Made by a program: the position numbers and the translations under genes. Positions 1-11,187 of a DNA stretch of 64,000 nucleotides are shown here, piece after piece. Source of the stretch: Aureobasidium sp. EXF-3400. Its lineage: Eukaryota; Ascomycota; Dothideomycetes; Dothideales; Saccotheciaceae. The stretch is from positions 1 to 64,000 of the forward strand of contig SWBL01000166.1 in NCBI GenBank assembly GCA_024195585.1, written 5' to 3'. The notes under the pieces are model-generated. The model saw only the letters and a program-made list of their open reading frames with translations, was not told the DNA's origin and did not search any database. Positions within the stretch are counted from its first letter, which is position 1. Each line of letters starts with the position of its first letter.

Positions 1-1142
1 GCCTTGTCTTTCTTTTCCGTCTCGGCGGCGTCTTCGAGGGCGACGTCGAACATGTCGTCTTCGTTTGCGTTGCCAATGTCTTCGCCCTTTCTCTCTGTTT
101 TTGCATGTGGTTAGCAATTGTACTTTATGTAGTGAGAGTAGGACAAAACTTACTTCTCTTGAGAAGTTGGATCTTGTCCATGGTATCCTTCTTCTCGCGA
201 CTTCTCTCCTGCAATTTGGCGACTTGAACTTGCTTTCCGAATTTCTTGAGATCTCTCTGTCTTCGTGCTTCGGCAGAGGCCTTTTTGCTCGCTGCCTCGT
301 CGATCAATTTGCCCTTGATCTTGCCCATATGCTCGTCGCTCTTGACCATCTCGGCAAAGTAGTCTGCAGGGCGAGAGAACGGTACACCTTCCTTCTTGAG
401 CAGGCTGCGGGCTTTGGTAACGGCATCCAGAGATTGCTTGTAGAAGGCGAGTTCGCGGTTGAGGTCGTCGTCCATGTCGGGGATATCGGTGGGGGCATCG
501 CTAACGATAACTTGGTTCTCGGAGAAGGGGAGCTTGGAGGAGAGGGCAAAGGACTTTACGGCGCGGAGGAGGGCGGCTGTGTTGTTGATGGTGAGGCGTT
601 GGTGTGGGATAATGTCGCCCTTGTCCTCTGAAGCCACGGATTCCAGATCTGAGAGTGCGATGTCTTCGTCTTCCTCGTCATCCTCGTCGTCGCTCATATC
701 GGCACCTCCGTTAATGTCGTCCTCTGAATCAGACTCGTCTTCGGAATCGTCCTCGACCAGTCTTGCGATGTTTTTCTAGAGCACAGAGTCAGTATAATGT
801 ATGCGCAATGTACCACAAGCAGTAGCGCGATCAACATACAGCATGCGTCTTGTCCTCATCATCCGTCTCCCACTCCTCCTGCTCATCCTCATCCTCTTGC
901 TCAACCTTTGCGCGCTTTGCACCCTTCTTATCCTTCTTCTCCTTCTTTGAACCAGCAGCACCCAACACAGTCTCCTCAGCCTCCTTTATCGCATCCTCGA
1001 GAACAGCCTCGTCTTCCTGATCCTCAACTCTCGATCTCTTTCTCTTCTCGGCGGCTTTTTGCTGTTTCTTTTGGCGTTCGAGCTTGTGGTCGACGCCCTT
1101 TTCGCGATCCAGCGCGGCTAGCAATTTGCTTCCCTTGACCAT
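1..1142 (-). CDS. EBP2: rRNA-processing protein EBP2 (3' end outside window)
   Basis: Nucleolar protein of the Ebp2 family, needed for 60S subunit assembly and pre-rRNA processing. Exons read 1142-840, 775-154 and 94 to beyond base 1. Introns 839-776 and 153-95 have GT...AG ends, and phase is kept at both joins. The start is the ATG at 1142 (MVKGSKLL). The N-terminal third is Lys/Glu/Asp-rich with acidic runs. The conserved core contains FYKQSLDA, GVPFSRPADYFAEMVKSD and a basic coiled-coil stretch, which are the family hallmarks. The last exon begins KRKGEDIGNANEDD and then FDVALEDAA, the conserved C-terminal entry. The gene leaves the window before its stop codon. It is divergent from the HSBP1-like gene, with a 245-bp shared promoter region. 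Confidence 0.93.
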
Positions 1143-1387
1143 TGTTGTGATTATGTCGTGTGTGAAAACGTGGTTAATGAGTGAGAACGTTCTGGGAACT
1201 TTTTTTCCTGGACGGAAGTCTCGAAAGTCGGACCTTGCAAAGGCTCAAAACGCCGCTCTTCTTTTGCGGAGAACCTTATTTTGTGTATGCATAAACTGTG
1301 GGAGCTTTGGTGCATAAATCCGTTCAACCAACACCCTGATCGTCTTTGCATCCAATCCTCTGGCACTCGTGCATCTCATTCTCGCAA

Positions 1388-1806
1388 ATGTCTCAATCAC
1401 TCGCAGGAAAAGACGTCAATCTCAGCATGGCAGACCTCAATATCAGCAAAGACCACGATATCACCGACTCATCAAATGTACCGCAATCCTCTCCCTGGAC
1501 ATCACAATCATCAATGTATAGGCATAGATCACTAACGTTATTGCCATGGCAGGGAACAGAAGCTTCTCCATCAGAGGACCTAGCCACTGTTGTCGATGAC
1601 CTCTTGAGCCAACTGTCTACAAAGTTCACAAACATATCTTCGGATCTGCTCACAAAGAGTGAGTTATCTTCCTCAATGAACAACCTCTTCCACAAAAATA
1701 TGACTGACACTTTGTCAAAACAGTGGATGAGATGTCCAGACGTCTCGACAATCTCGAGGCTTCTATCCAAGCATCTGCGAGATCTCAGAATGAAGAGTCT
1801 AAATGA
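1388..1806 (+). CDS. Heat shock factor-binding protein 1 (HSBP1)-like small coiled-coil protein
   Basis: Small HSBP1-family protein. In animals the family forms a trimeric coiled coil that binds heat shock factor or the WASH complex; the fungal role is little known. The conserved hydrophobic heptad core is split by an intron at 1659-1723: VVDDLLSQLSTKFTNISSDL before it and MDEMSRRLDNLEASIQ after it, ending at TGA 1804-1806. Start at ATG 1388 (MSQSLAGK). A further 75-nt segment, 1478-1552, has a GTACCG donor, a CACTAAC branch-like site and a GCAG acceptor, and its length is a multiple of three. If spliced out, the protein is 92 residues, a usual HSBP1 length. If retained, it is 117. I favour removal but cannot decide from sequence. 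The gene converges on the RFTS gene. Confidence 0.82.
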
Positions 1807-2086
1807 TTGATTCGTGTTGTCGTTGTTATTGTTGTTACAGAAAGTACATTATACCCCTCTACTTCGCAAAGCATTAGGCCTCGAACTGAGGATGTTTATT
1901 AAAAATCGAATCGTCTCCCTTTCTCTAGCATGTGGCCACTTGCTTATGTAACCATGTCCGCTCCAAGCTAATCTGCTCTATCCTGTCCCTCGTGGTATCA
2001 TAGAAAAGTATCAAAAAATCCTCCCTTTCTCCAAGTCAAAACGCCAATGTAAGAAGCTTCCGGTTTACAAGTACAGTCCCAATTCG

Positions 2087-3699
2087 TCAGTAGCGTTGGG
2101 TAATAGGTGGTGGAAGCTTGCTTGCGGCCATCCCTCGGACTCTGTCCATCAACCTGTTCACCGGCAGATAAGGCGCTTCCATCCGACGTACCAGTTGTAC
2201 TCTTTCGTCATGGTCGAAATCATGAGTTTGTGAGTGCCTCGCAATCAAGAGTTGTGAACTCGGCTCCGAGGCTGCGTATGTTTTGTGCATGCATCCGTCC
2301 ACGGGACAGTACCAGACATCACCATTGTTTGCTGCATCCTGGAGACGGAATGTCAATGAGGTTTCGCGCGTTTCTGCGTTGATGGCCTTGTCGTCGTCCG
2401 AGTCTTCGGTCGTGTCCTCAGTCTGTTTGTCGCTGGACTCCTCCGTCTCAGTCGGAGGACTGTCTATCAACATAGCGTCCGGCCCACCGAATTCAGGTAG
2501 AGTCGCTGCTTTATTGTTATGTGTGGCAGATGGAGACTCCTTGAAAGCGTTGCTTGGTCTTGGGGCAAACTTGCTGGGCCTTGGTCTCAGGGCTGATTTG
2601 CCTTTACCCTTGCCTCCAGTTGTGGGGATCTCGTCGTCGCTTGAAGACATGTCTTGGTCGACGTGAGCTTTTGGCAGATTGGTTGTTGACACAACCTCCG
2701 GTATCTGTTCTACTTCTGGGGTGTTGTCCAGAATCATGGGTAGAGAATCTATCGTTGCATTCGATTGTGATCTCGTTGATCTCGTTGATCTCGTCGAGCG
2801 AGCCGAGCGTACGGAGACGGCAGATTTCGGGGTTGCGCTCTGTTGTTTGGCTGTTGCCTTTTTCCTCCTAGCACTGGCAGTCGAGCGGGCAGGTGATTGT
2901 GTAGCGCTATTTTGCGATGATTTTGATTTCGGTGGTTTTATCCTCGACTGTACCAGAAGAAAGTCATCCTGAGAGCTCTGGTTAGCAACAGCTGGATAGA
3001 GAGGGGCGATGTGTCTTACTGGAAACGTGACCTGTAGCCACGTGTAGAGGGGTACACGGGACCACTGCAAGCTTTCCTTGTTCATCAGCATAGATGCGAT
3101 TAGGAAATGTCTATGCTTAGTAAACATTTCGGCAACATCTACGACGTCTTCGCATCCTTCGAGCTTTGCTTCGCTGCACTAGTAACCAAAATCAGCACAA
3201 GTTATGGAAGGTCTCGATACGAAAGACTGACCTTTTTGAAAAAGTGTGGAGCCGACAAATCGCCATATTTCTTCTGAGCCTTGTAGCTGTCGGCCATAAA
3301 GTACAGCAGCTTCAGAGCCTGGGTCATGTCACTGTATGTGTCTCTGTATGTTCTGCTCGGCTTGATTGTGAACCATCCAGCCTGTCCAGCGGCCCATATG
3401 TCCAACGATCCATCTCCATATTCGCCATACGAGAACTCTTTGATGTCTGTGAGCTCAATCTGAACTGCGCGACGTGAAGTCTTGTCTAGCCAGGACCCGA
3501 TGTTCCGAGGATTTGGTGGTTCAAGTTTTCCAGTGATGGTGAGTGGGCGATATTGGCCAGCATGCAGCAGGCTCGCTGGAGCTCTAGTCGGATCTTCTGG
3601 ATCAAAGACGAATGCTTGCTTGAGTTCGAATTCAGGCCATTCGTCCGAGTTTAGTTGCGATGGATCGCGTGGGCGTAGTACTGAGGATTCCGTAGTCAT
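2087..3699 (-). CDS. RFTS (replication foci targeting) domain and C2H2 zinc-finger protein
   Basis: Three exons: 3699-3232, 3178-3020, 2968-2087, giving about 502 residues. The 51-nt intron 3019-2969 has no stop and can be read through, but it has GTAAGA, GCTAACC and CTCAG signals and falls in phase 0. The N-terminal half matches the DNMT1-type RFTS fold: PLTITGKLEPPNPRNIGSWL, then ELTDIKEFSYGEYGDGSLDI and WAAGQAGWFTIKP. A disordered Ser/Arg-rich middle follows, with repeated RSTRSTRST. The C-terminal finger is C-X4-C-X18-H-X3-H at about residues 430-458. No methyltransferase domain follows, so this is not DNMT1. Raf2-type heterochromatin (CLRC) proteins also carry RFTS, so a chromatin role is inferred. 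The start is the ATG at 3699. The open frame extends upstream to a CCTAG acceptor-like site at 3814, so an extra 5' exon is possible. Divergent from PUS4, 291 bp apart. Confidence 0.75.
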
Positions 3700-3990
3700 G
3701 ATTGCATCAATGTGATTGTTGATGAGATTGAAGGCATCTTCGAAGCTGAGGAATGGGCGTAGTTCTGCTAAGTCATGAATGAACCACAATCGAGGAAGTC
3801 GCAACCAACTCTTCTAGGACCAACTCGCGAAGAGCACGCGCGATCCGCGTCAGTGGAGCCGAAAAGCCCTTGCCAAGCCGACCTTGGTGGAGACTCGAGC
3901 TGCTCTCCAAAGAATTATTCAGTCGTCTTCTTGTATCCACCAAACACTCTGCAGATGGCAAAGAGCTTCATCTGGAAATCAATCAAAATC
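3700..3990. promoter_or_regulatory. Shared divergent promoter region, RFTS gene and PUS4
   Basis: The 291 bases between two divergently read start codons. Both 5' leaders and promoters must fit here unless the RFTS gene has an upstream exon. An in-frame ATG for PUS4 at 3955 would shorten it. I see no strong TATA box. Confidence 0.5.
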
Positions 3991-5249
3991 ATGAGCGAAC
4001 CCAGTCCCGTTCTTGAAGGTGTCTTTGGTATATTCTCATCTCACTATTCCGCAGTCATAAACTCGTCACTCACAATTTCTCTCCAGGCCTTCACAAGCCA
4101 ATCGCCGTCTCCTCCGCTCAAGCTCTCCGCGATCTTCAACAACACCTGAACCCCTCCAAGACATTTGCTCCTTGGATCCAAGCCGAAAAGGAGAAACGCG
4201 ACTTTGACGCTTCCAAACAATACAAACGTTCGCGCAAGCAGAAACAAAGAGTCCAGGTCAAGCTCGGTCATGGCGGAACTCTCGATCCTCTGGCCACGGG
4301 TGTGCTCGTTGTAGGGGTCGGCAGTGGTACCAAGAAGTTGCAAGGTTTCCTCGACTGCACAAAAGTGTACGAGACTGTTGTTGTCTTTGGTGCTGCAAGT
4401 GATACCTACGACACTGAGGGCAAGGTCGTCAAGAGAGCGCCCTATGAACATATTACCAAGGACATGGTTGAAGAGGCACTACAAAAGTTCCGTGGTGATA
4501 TCATGCAGCGACCTCCCATCTTCTCCGCTCTCAGAGTACAGGGCAAGCGTCTTTACGAGTACGCAAGAGAAGGTAAAGAGGTGCCAGTAGAGATCCAAGA
4601 AAGAGCCCTCACGGTATCACAATTAGATATGGTGGAATGGCTGGAGCCTGGTACACATAAATACAACTGGCCCGAGAAGGAGGCTGAAGAGGAGGAAAAG
4701 AAGGCTGTGGATAAGCTTTTGCCGCAAGTCGCCAGTGAGACACAAGCTGCTGCTGGTCAGGAAACACAACCCGACACCGAGGAGTTGAAGAGAAAGAGAG
4801 AAGGTTCTGACGGACCCGAGGCCAAAAAGATGAAAGTTGATGGAGCAGAAGCAGCAGACACGGCACCAACAGTCGACCAAGATGCTGCCGTACAAGAGAG
4901 GAAGCCATGTCCTGCACCAGCAGCTCGTCTGAGAATGACTGTTTCATCGGGCTTCTACGTTCGCAGTCTGTGTCACGATCTGGGTGCAGCTGTTGGCTCA
5001 CTAGGTCTCATGGCCGCGCTGGAGAGATCGCGACAAGGTGAGTTTGAGCTGGGCAGGAATGTGCTCGAGTTCGAGGATCTGGAAAAGGGCGAGGACGTCT
5101 GGGCCCCCAAACTCACAGATCTGTTGGCACAATGGCAGAAGGACCATCCCGAGAGTCAGGGCAGTCACACGCGCATTACAGCTAAGAGACAAGGAACGCC
5201 TCCTCCTGCAGAGCAACAACATCGCAGAAACTCATCTTCACCAGCATAG
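3991..5249 (+). CDS. PUS4: tRNA pseudouridine-55 synthase (TruB/Pus4 family)
   Basis: Makes pseudouridine 55 in the T-loop of cytosolic and mitochondrial tRNAs. Exons 3991-4027 and 4087-5249 (intron 4028-4086, phase 1) give 399 residues. Family features are LEGVFG joined to LHKPIAVSSAQALRDLQ, the catalytic motif GHGGTLDPLATGVLVVGVG with the nucleophile Asp at about residue 79, the RPPIFSALRVQGKRLYEYAR block, and the C-terminal FYVRSLCHDLG motif. A Glu/Lys-rich insert of roughly 85 residues separates the last two, as is usual in fungal Pus4. A second in-frame ATG at 3955 would add 12 residues (MAKSFIWKSIKI), which could be a mitochondrial presequence. Dual start use is plausible but unproven. 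Convergent with the PDI gene, with stops 112 bp apart. Confidence 0.92.
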
Positions 5250-5361
5250 AGAGTTGGGATAAAAAGCTTTGATGACTAAAATAAACCTTGTTTTGATACC
5301 CCATTGTTTCTGGTGGCTAGCATGTTCTTTTCTTTGGTCGTGACTTCAGTGAATTCATGAT

Positions 5362-6504
5362 TTAAAGCTCCTCCTTGACACTCTGGACCTTGGCAACAAA
5401 CTTGCTGAGGATGTTGCTGCGCTTGGTCAGGTCGTCAACCTTCTCAGGGGCAAGACCACCCTTCTTGAGCAGGTTGTTGAGTCTCTTAGACTCCTTCTCG
5501 ACGTAACCAGGGTTCTGAGCAAGCTTGTCAAACACCTTGACGTAGTACTGAGCGTAGGTGTCCTTGACAGTCTCGGAAGCGGCCAAGATCTCCTTCTGGA
5601 TGGTCTCGAGAGCGCCACCGCTGGTGTACTGAGAAACGAAGCTGTCGAGAGCGGCGATGGTGCCAGCAGTGATGTCAAGACCACCACCAACAGTACGGTG
5701 GGTACCGGCCTTCTCGTTGAGGTACTTGACAAGAGCGTCTTCGGAACGACCACCCTCGTAGGCGATAGGCTCCTTGGAACCCTTGGGGAAGAACTTGATG
5801 GTAGGGTAACCCTTGATGCCCTGCTTCTGGGCAGTGGCCTTTGCGTTCTCAGCTTCAGCATCAACCTTGGCGATGAGGACATTGGGTTCGTTGGCGTAGG
5901 TGTTGGCGAGCTTCTCCCAGATGGGGGCAAGGGTTTTGCAGTCTGCAAAGAAGTCAGCATATTTGCCCTGCTCAGAGAGTGGCATTCGCTGCTTACGTCC
6001 ACACCAAGGAGCGGTGAAGGCGACAATGACATCCTTGTCACCGCCAATCTCGGTCTTGAAGGTCTGGTCGTTCAACATCTCGACGTTGCTGGGAGCGGCG
6101 GCCTTCTTCTTCTGCTTGAGGCCGGTCTTCTCGGAGACAAAGGCGGTCAGACTCTCGAGGTCTCTGCCGCTGTTGTAATCCGAAGGAGTGTCGCTCTTTC
6201 CATCGAACCATTTGAGAGTAGGGAAGCCCTGGACACCGAATCTGCGGCCAAGCTCCTTGTTGGCATCAGCGTCAACCTTTGCAATGGTGACCTTGTCTTT
6301 GGCGAACTCGAATGAAGAGGCCAGCTCCTCGTAGACGGGAGCCAAAGTCTTGCAGTGACCGCACCAAGGGGCGAAGAACTCGACCAGAGTAGGCTTTCCA
6401 GACTTGAGGACAATGTCGTCGAAGTTCTTGGGGATGAGGTCGATGACGGCCGAGGCGGCAGAAGTGCCAGCCAGGGCGAGGGAAGCAATCAATCCGAATC
6501 TCAT
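5362..6504 (-). CDS. tigA: Protein disulfide isomerase, TigA/ERp38 type
   Basis: ER-lumenal oxidoreductase with two thioredoxin domains and a C-terminal ERp29-like helical D domain. Exons 6504-5997 and 5942-5362 give 362 residues. Signal peptide is about residues 1-19 (MRFGLIASLALAGTSAASA). The first active site is WCGHC at 47-51. The second WCGHC, at 167-171, is assembled across the intron: its His codon is split, with C before and AC after intron 5996-5943. The D domain covers about 265-362, with repeated Leu and Lys, and the protein ends in KEEL, a KDEL-like retrieval signal. The 54-nt intron has no stop and keeps frame, so unspliced RNA would insert 18 residues between the two active-site cysteines. 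Length and layout match fungal TigA proteins. Confidence 0.95.
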   Translation of the reverse strand: MRFGLIASLALAGTSAASAVIDLIPKNFDDIVLKSGKPTLVEFFAPWCGHCKTLAPVYEELASSFEFAKDKVTIAKVDADANKELGRRFGVQGFPTLKWFDGKSDTPSDYNSGRDLESLTAFVSEKTGLKQKKKAAAPSNVEMLNDQTFKTEIGGDKDVIVAFTAPWCGRKQRMPLSEQGKYADFFADCKTLAPIWEKLANTYANEPNVLIAKVDAEAENAKATAQKQGIKGYPTIKFFPKGSKEPIAYEGGRSEDALVKYLNEKAGTHRTVGGGLDITAGTIAALDSFVSQYTSGGALETIQKEILAASETVKDTYAQYYVKVFDKLAQNPGYVEKESKRLNNLLKKGGLAPEKVDDLTKRSNILSKFVAKVQSVKEEL

Positions 6505-7910
6505 GTTTGCGATTTGTTACTGTTGCTGTTCAACAAATGATGACAGCAGCTCGAATAGTCGTCAAGTTTCAGGGTCGACCATCAATGCCGCCACCTGTCG
6601 ATAAAGCCGAGCTGAGTAAGCGCTCTACTTTGCCCTCTTCCGCCATCCGACATCCGACATCCTTGAGCCAAGGCAAGGGCTATCGTCTTCTGTCGCGCCT
6701 CAACCGCTGACCTATCTCTTTCTCGCAATACTACTGTTGCGTTAAACCTACCTAACTTTTGATGCTAGACTAAGCAAAGACACAAAGTTTTGCGAGAGCC
6801 TCACTTAGTGTGGTCTGCCTCGCCGAGCCGTCCAGAAACAGCTTAACACTACTTAATAAGTCGTCGAACTCATTGTTGGCTTTCGAGAAGCTGCAGCGCT
6901 GCCAACTTGCCTACAGTTTTCTTCGTATTCCTCCTAAGGACCCGCCCTACGTAACGTATCCATCTGCGCATCATGCTTGCTAGTGGCCGCGAGTCCTCGT
7001 GTCTCTGCTGAAAGGCATGAGTTTACTGAAGAAGTATCCTTACAGGTCGGCAACTACGGCGATACCATTACCATAGTTTCCAACGATCAGCCACACATTA
7101 TGTCGAGAAACCCATATTCATGGCAAAAGAGAGCGAGCGAGCGAACAGAACCGCAGCGGTCTCTGATCAAAACGAGCAATCGGCGACTGCGCGCATCTCA
7201 TGGCCAAGACTTGCTCCTCGGGAAAGAGCGTCGATCATTCTTTAAATAGCAGTCGTCCTTTCATCTTCACCACGGTGGTCCCGAGAACAACATCACATGA
7301 AGAGCCGAACTCATGCTTTCCATGGTAAGGACATGTATAACGCAAAGGCTCGCGGACCCCATGGGAACAATTGTAAGACACGTTCTTCACCCACCTCTTT
7401 TCCAACGTTATGTCGAGAGCGTTGATCGATTTGTGTTTTGTCACGTCGCGCCCATTGTATCCGTCAAACCTAGACTTTTTCTCCAACGGTTAGTGCATGA
7501 CGTGGTTAGGGTAAGTAAATCACACGGCCCTCAACCACGGCCTCGCCCGCCCCCTGATCTGAAGTTGAGGTTTTGCGTTCGCAGCGCTGAAGTGGGAAGT
7601 GGACGATCAGAATCCAAGAGTCCAGGATTGAAAGGCGCTTTAAAGTTGGCTTGGAGAATGCACGGCGAACCGTTGCACATCTTTTGAGTTCACGCGGCCG
7701 CCACAGACAACCCGACCCATCAATTCGTCAACCTGCGACAGCCATTTCCATTCTCTTTTCCTTCATACCCTGACCACACCCCGCTGCTTCCCATCGCGCT
7801 TTTCGGATCCCATCTCTTGTGTCTCCTGTATCCGGATATCTCTCGTGCTGTCATGAGAGGCTTGATTCTGTGAATATACCTCGTTCGGCCTGTCAAGACC
7901 TGAAGCCAGA
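6505..7910. other. Intergenic region, divergent promoters
   Basis: 1.4 kb between the PDI start (minus) and the wall-protein start (plus). No open frame has convincing composition or family match. There is a small GAGC/GAAC run near 7131-7145 and a pyrimidine-rich leader just before 7911. I see no RNA gene. Confidence 0.5.
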
Positions 7911-10900
7911 ATGTATCCCATTGCCGTAGCCCTGGTCGTCTTGTTAGCCTTGCTCGTAAGATGCGAAGCTTGTAAGTGGTGGCTGTACTCTGTTCCGTAT
8001 TGCTCTATATTAACATGAAATTTCAGCAACAAATGGAAACCTCTCGGCGGTCAATCTCACTCCGAGTATAACAACGACATCTGTTGCTCCACGTCTGGGT
8101 GCATACATTCTTGCCGCGCTAGGACAAACACCGACATACACTAATACCACAACGACGGCTGCTTCGTTGAACACCACCTCCTCCTCGCATCGTTCTTCGA
8201 AGGTATCGACGCCCACACGTAGCACTGTCTGCTATAATGGAGGTCGATGCTGGGATGATATCACCTACATCTCGCCAACCATAGCCCCAACTGGTACTGG
8301 TGCTGCCTATGCCACGTCGTGTTCCAATGTGATCTCTGCTTACAATTCGGCTTCCGACTCCTGGGTGGACAAGCACAGCTACTTTACTAATTATACCAAT
8401 GTTCTCGGGGGTACTTCATGGCTCTCAGTCACGTACTACATAAACGCGACCACCCTTTGCGACGGTCACGCACGCGTAACCTACTCGCCTGCGATCGCAA
8501 CCTCTTCCACAGTTATCACGACCGTCGGGACAGCACCGACAACTTCCGTGGGTACAGCATCGATGGGATGGATATTCCCAATCTCTTCTGTCAGCTGCAG
8601 TGTCAATCCCGATGACTGCGACGGGCTATACAAAGCCTACAGCACCGCCTCATCGAAGTGGGATGCTGTTGCCAACGGTACCACTGCAACCGATGCTATC
8701 TTCCCGACCATTACACCATCGCCTTCGCTACCTGCTTGTGTCAACTCTAGTCAATCCATGTCGGATGAGGCATTTTCCAAAAGCTTTTATGGGTGTGGAC
8801 TCTGCACAATCTTCGGTGACGAGGTTGAGTTAATGTATTTCCCTGAGGCCACCACGGTCTCACGCGATATGTGTGCGACAACCCCGTCTGCCCAACTCAC
8901 CGCATATGGCAAGAACGTTGGCGTGCCTTATACAGCCGCTGACCCGTCAGCTACATGGAATGGAACGGGCCCTCCTCCGGAAACTGCTGTCGTTGGAACG
9001 CACACATTCACATCCGGAACCGCATACATCTCGATCAAACGCGTCTGGGCCGTCGATCGTTGCTCCAGCCACATTGGCACAACCGTTACTGGAGCTGTTC
9101 TCGCCTTGCCATCAGAGAGCCTGTTGAGTTTACGTTACTCCCAAGATCACTTTCAGTATTTTGCAACGACCAACAAGGTTACTGGATATCCCTTCAACTA
9201 TGCCGATTTGAACCAGCCTGTTCCTTATAGTGCTTGGAATGGCCAAGCGAGATGCGACTTTCCTGGTGCAGCTGACTACAAATGCAACGTCATCTACGAA
9301 AATGACTACAACCCCCAGTTGGCTATGCCTCCTGGTATCAGGAAATTGAACCCGGCGTGGGAGGGGTGTCAGATGTGGTATGGAGGTCTTTACGATCCGC
9401 CGTATGCGCTGAAGCCTGGTACTGCTGTGGATACACCCACAGTAGCTTTTGGAAAACCACCTGTGACAACTACTTCGGCAGCACAGGCCTCCACTGCAGT
9501 TCCTACTACGCCCACACCTACTGCTCTTGCCGATCACACGACTGAGCAAGCGGGTACAACTCAAGAACAAGGCAATAACGGCGACACTTCACGCACACAG
9601 GAAGCCGAATAAACACAGGTCGTGAACACTGCAGGTCACAATCAGAATACCCAACCGGCGCAAACACAGGACAACGCCCAGAACACTCAAGCGGCTCAGA
9701 ACTCGCAAGGTGGAAGCCAGAACAACAATGGTGGCAACAATCAGGGCGGAAGCAACAACAACAACAATAATGGCCAGAGCCAGGGAGGAAGTCAGAACAC
9801 CCAGGGAGGTGCCAGCGACAACGGTGGCGCTCAGAATACCCAGGGAGGTCAAACCGAACAAGGAGGACAGAACACTCAGGGAGGACAGACTCAAAACGGA
9901 GGTCAAGGTCAACAAGGTGGCCAATCACAAAGTGCAGGTCAAGGCCAACACTGGAACCCGACACAAGCTGGATCTGGAAACACGCAACAAAGCCAGAACA
10001 ACCAAGGTACCAACACTGTGAATGGAGCTCAGAACACTCCAGGTTCTCAAGCACAAGGCGGATCCGCATCGCAATCCTCTGCTAAACCTCATGTTTATGT
10101 GTTCACTGCCGGCACCTTTACTTACACCGCCACCAAGACCGAGATCGCGACAAACACGGTATATGTATGTGGCACAGACACCTTGTCTGTCGGTGGGCCA
10201 GCCGCAACGCTCCCTGTGAACTGTGTTGTCAGTGCTGGCACGAATGGGCTGGTCATCAACACTGAGGCCGCTACCATCACCAATCGCGCCTCTGCAGTAA
10301 CTGCATTGCCAGTGATCACAAAAGCCGTCATTGTCACCGTCGGTACTAAAGTCCAAACTTTCTCTCAAGAATCATCAGGCATAGTCAAGGTCGGTTCGAC
10401 CAAGCTCACTCCTGGCGGTTCAGCAGCTACTCTCGATGATGGATCGGTCGTTAGCGCTGACAGCGAGGGTGTCAAGATTGGCTCGACCCTTGTCAAGTAC
10501 TCGACTGTGGCACCTGCGTCTGTTGCAGGCCCAAATGTCGTTGTGTTCATGGTTGGTACCAAGACTGTTACCGCATCATGCCCTCCGGGATCCACTAACC
10601 AAGCCGTTATTGGATCTGTCACACTTACTGCTGGTGGATCCGTCCAAACACTAGAAGACGGTTCTCAGGTCAGTCTTGCGTCAGGTGGTGCAATTGTTGT
10701 TGATGGCACTTCAGCTGCTGTAATCGCCACTCCCGCATCTGCGGTAGTATTTACTGTCAATGGCAACGCTGTGACAGCATACCAGGCTGCTGATGTCTCA
10801 AGCATCGCGACAATCGATGGCACTGTCGTTTCACAAGATGGACCTGCTATAACCTTGTCCAGCGGCGAAGTAGTCAGCATTGGATCTAATGGATTGGTGG

Positions 10901-11187
10901 TGCAACAGGGCTCTACAACTGTGCCTGTATCTGCATTCACAACAGTATCTGGTGAAGACGATTCGTCGCCCTCGTCAGGTGCAATTGGATCGGGATCTGG
11001 ATCTGGATCTAGCGCTTCAAGCAATGCAGCAATCAGCTCGACCAGGACTGCTCAGCAAAACCAAGGATCACAGGCCACCACCACCGGCACATCAGGAGCG
11101 GCATCCATCATCCGCTTGTCTACTACAGCCAGCATATTGACGACCGCTCTTCTCATTTCGCCCCTTCTACTCGCCATCTACTTGTAG
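7911..11187 (+). pseudogene. Large GPI-type cell-wall protein gene interrupted by a single in-frame TAA
   Basis: Exon 1 is 7911-7971 and exon 2 starts at 8027 (intron 7972-8026, TTTCAG acceptor). The first part encodes 548 residues: a signal peptide (MYPIAVALVVLLALLVRCEA), then a Ser/Thr- and Cys-rich ectodomain with many N-X-S/T sites. It stops at TAA 9610-9612. The same frame then runs on without a break to 11187: a Gln/Asn/Gly-rich stretch (about 9630-10070), four related ~60-residue beta-type repeats (about 10085-10950, with motifs such as VTAGGSVQTL, KLTPGGSAATL and SSGEVVSIG), a Ser/Thr linker, and a C-terminal hydrophobic tail (ASILTTALLISPLLLAIYL) typical of GPI attachment. Read through, it would be about 1,072 residues. 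Only the first half has a signal peptide and only the second has an anchor, which argues for one gene. Alternatives are a true nonsense allele, an assembly error, or stop readthrough. Family not recognised. Confidence 0.72.
9630..10070 (+). repeat. Low-complexity Gln/Asn/Gly-rich coding repeat
   Basis: About 147 codons built from degenerate units such as GGQNTQ, GGSQNTQ, NNGG and GQGQ, inside the second half of the interrupted wall-protein gene. The composition resembles prion-like or flexible spacer segments of fungal wall proteins. Such tracts often vary in length between strains. Confidence 0.8.

Noticed and set aside
5698..6315. 205-codon plus-strand frame opposite the PDI gene
   Set aside because: Antisense shadow of a well-identified gene. 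Its text is low-complexity Gly/Leu/Val.
9610..9618. Programmed stop readthrough at TAA
   Set aside because: The following bases, ACACAG, do not match the known strong readthrough contexts (CTA after TGA, or CARYYA). Not excluded, but not supported.
9541..9620. An intron removing the in-frame TAA in the wall-protein gene
   Set aside because: The only nearby donor (GTACAA at about 9554) with acceptors before 9620 shifts the reading frame out of the Gln/Asn-rich downstream frame.
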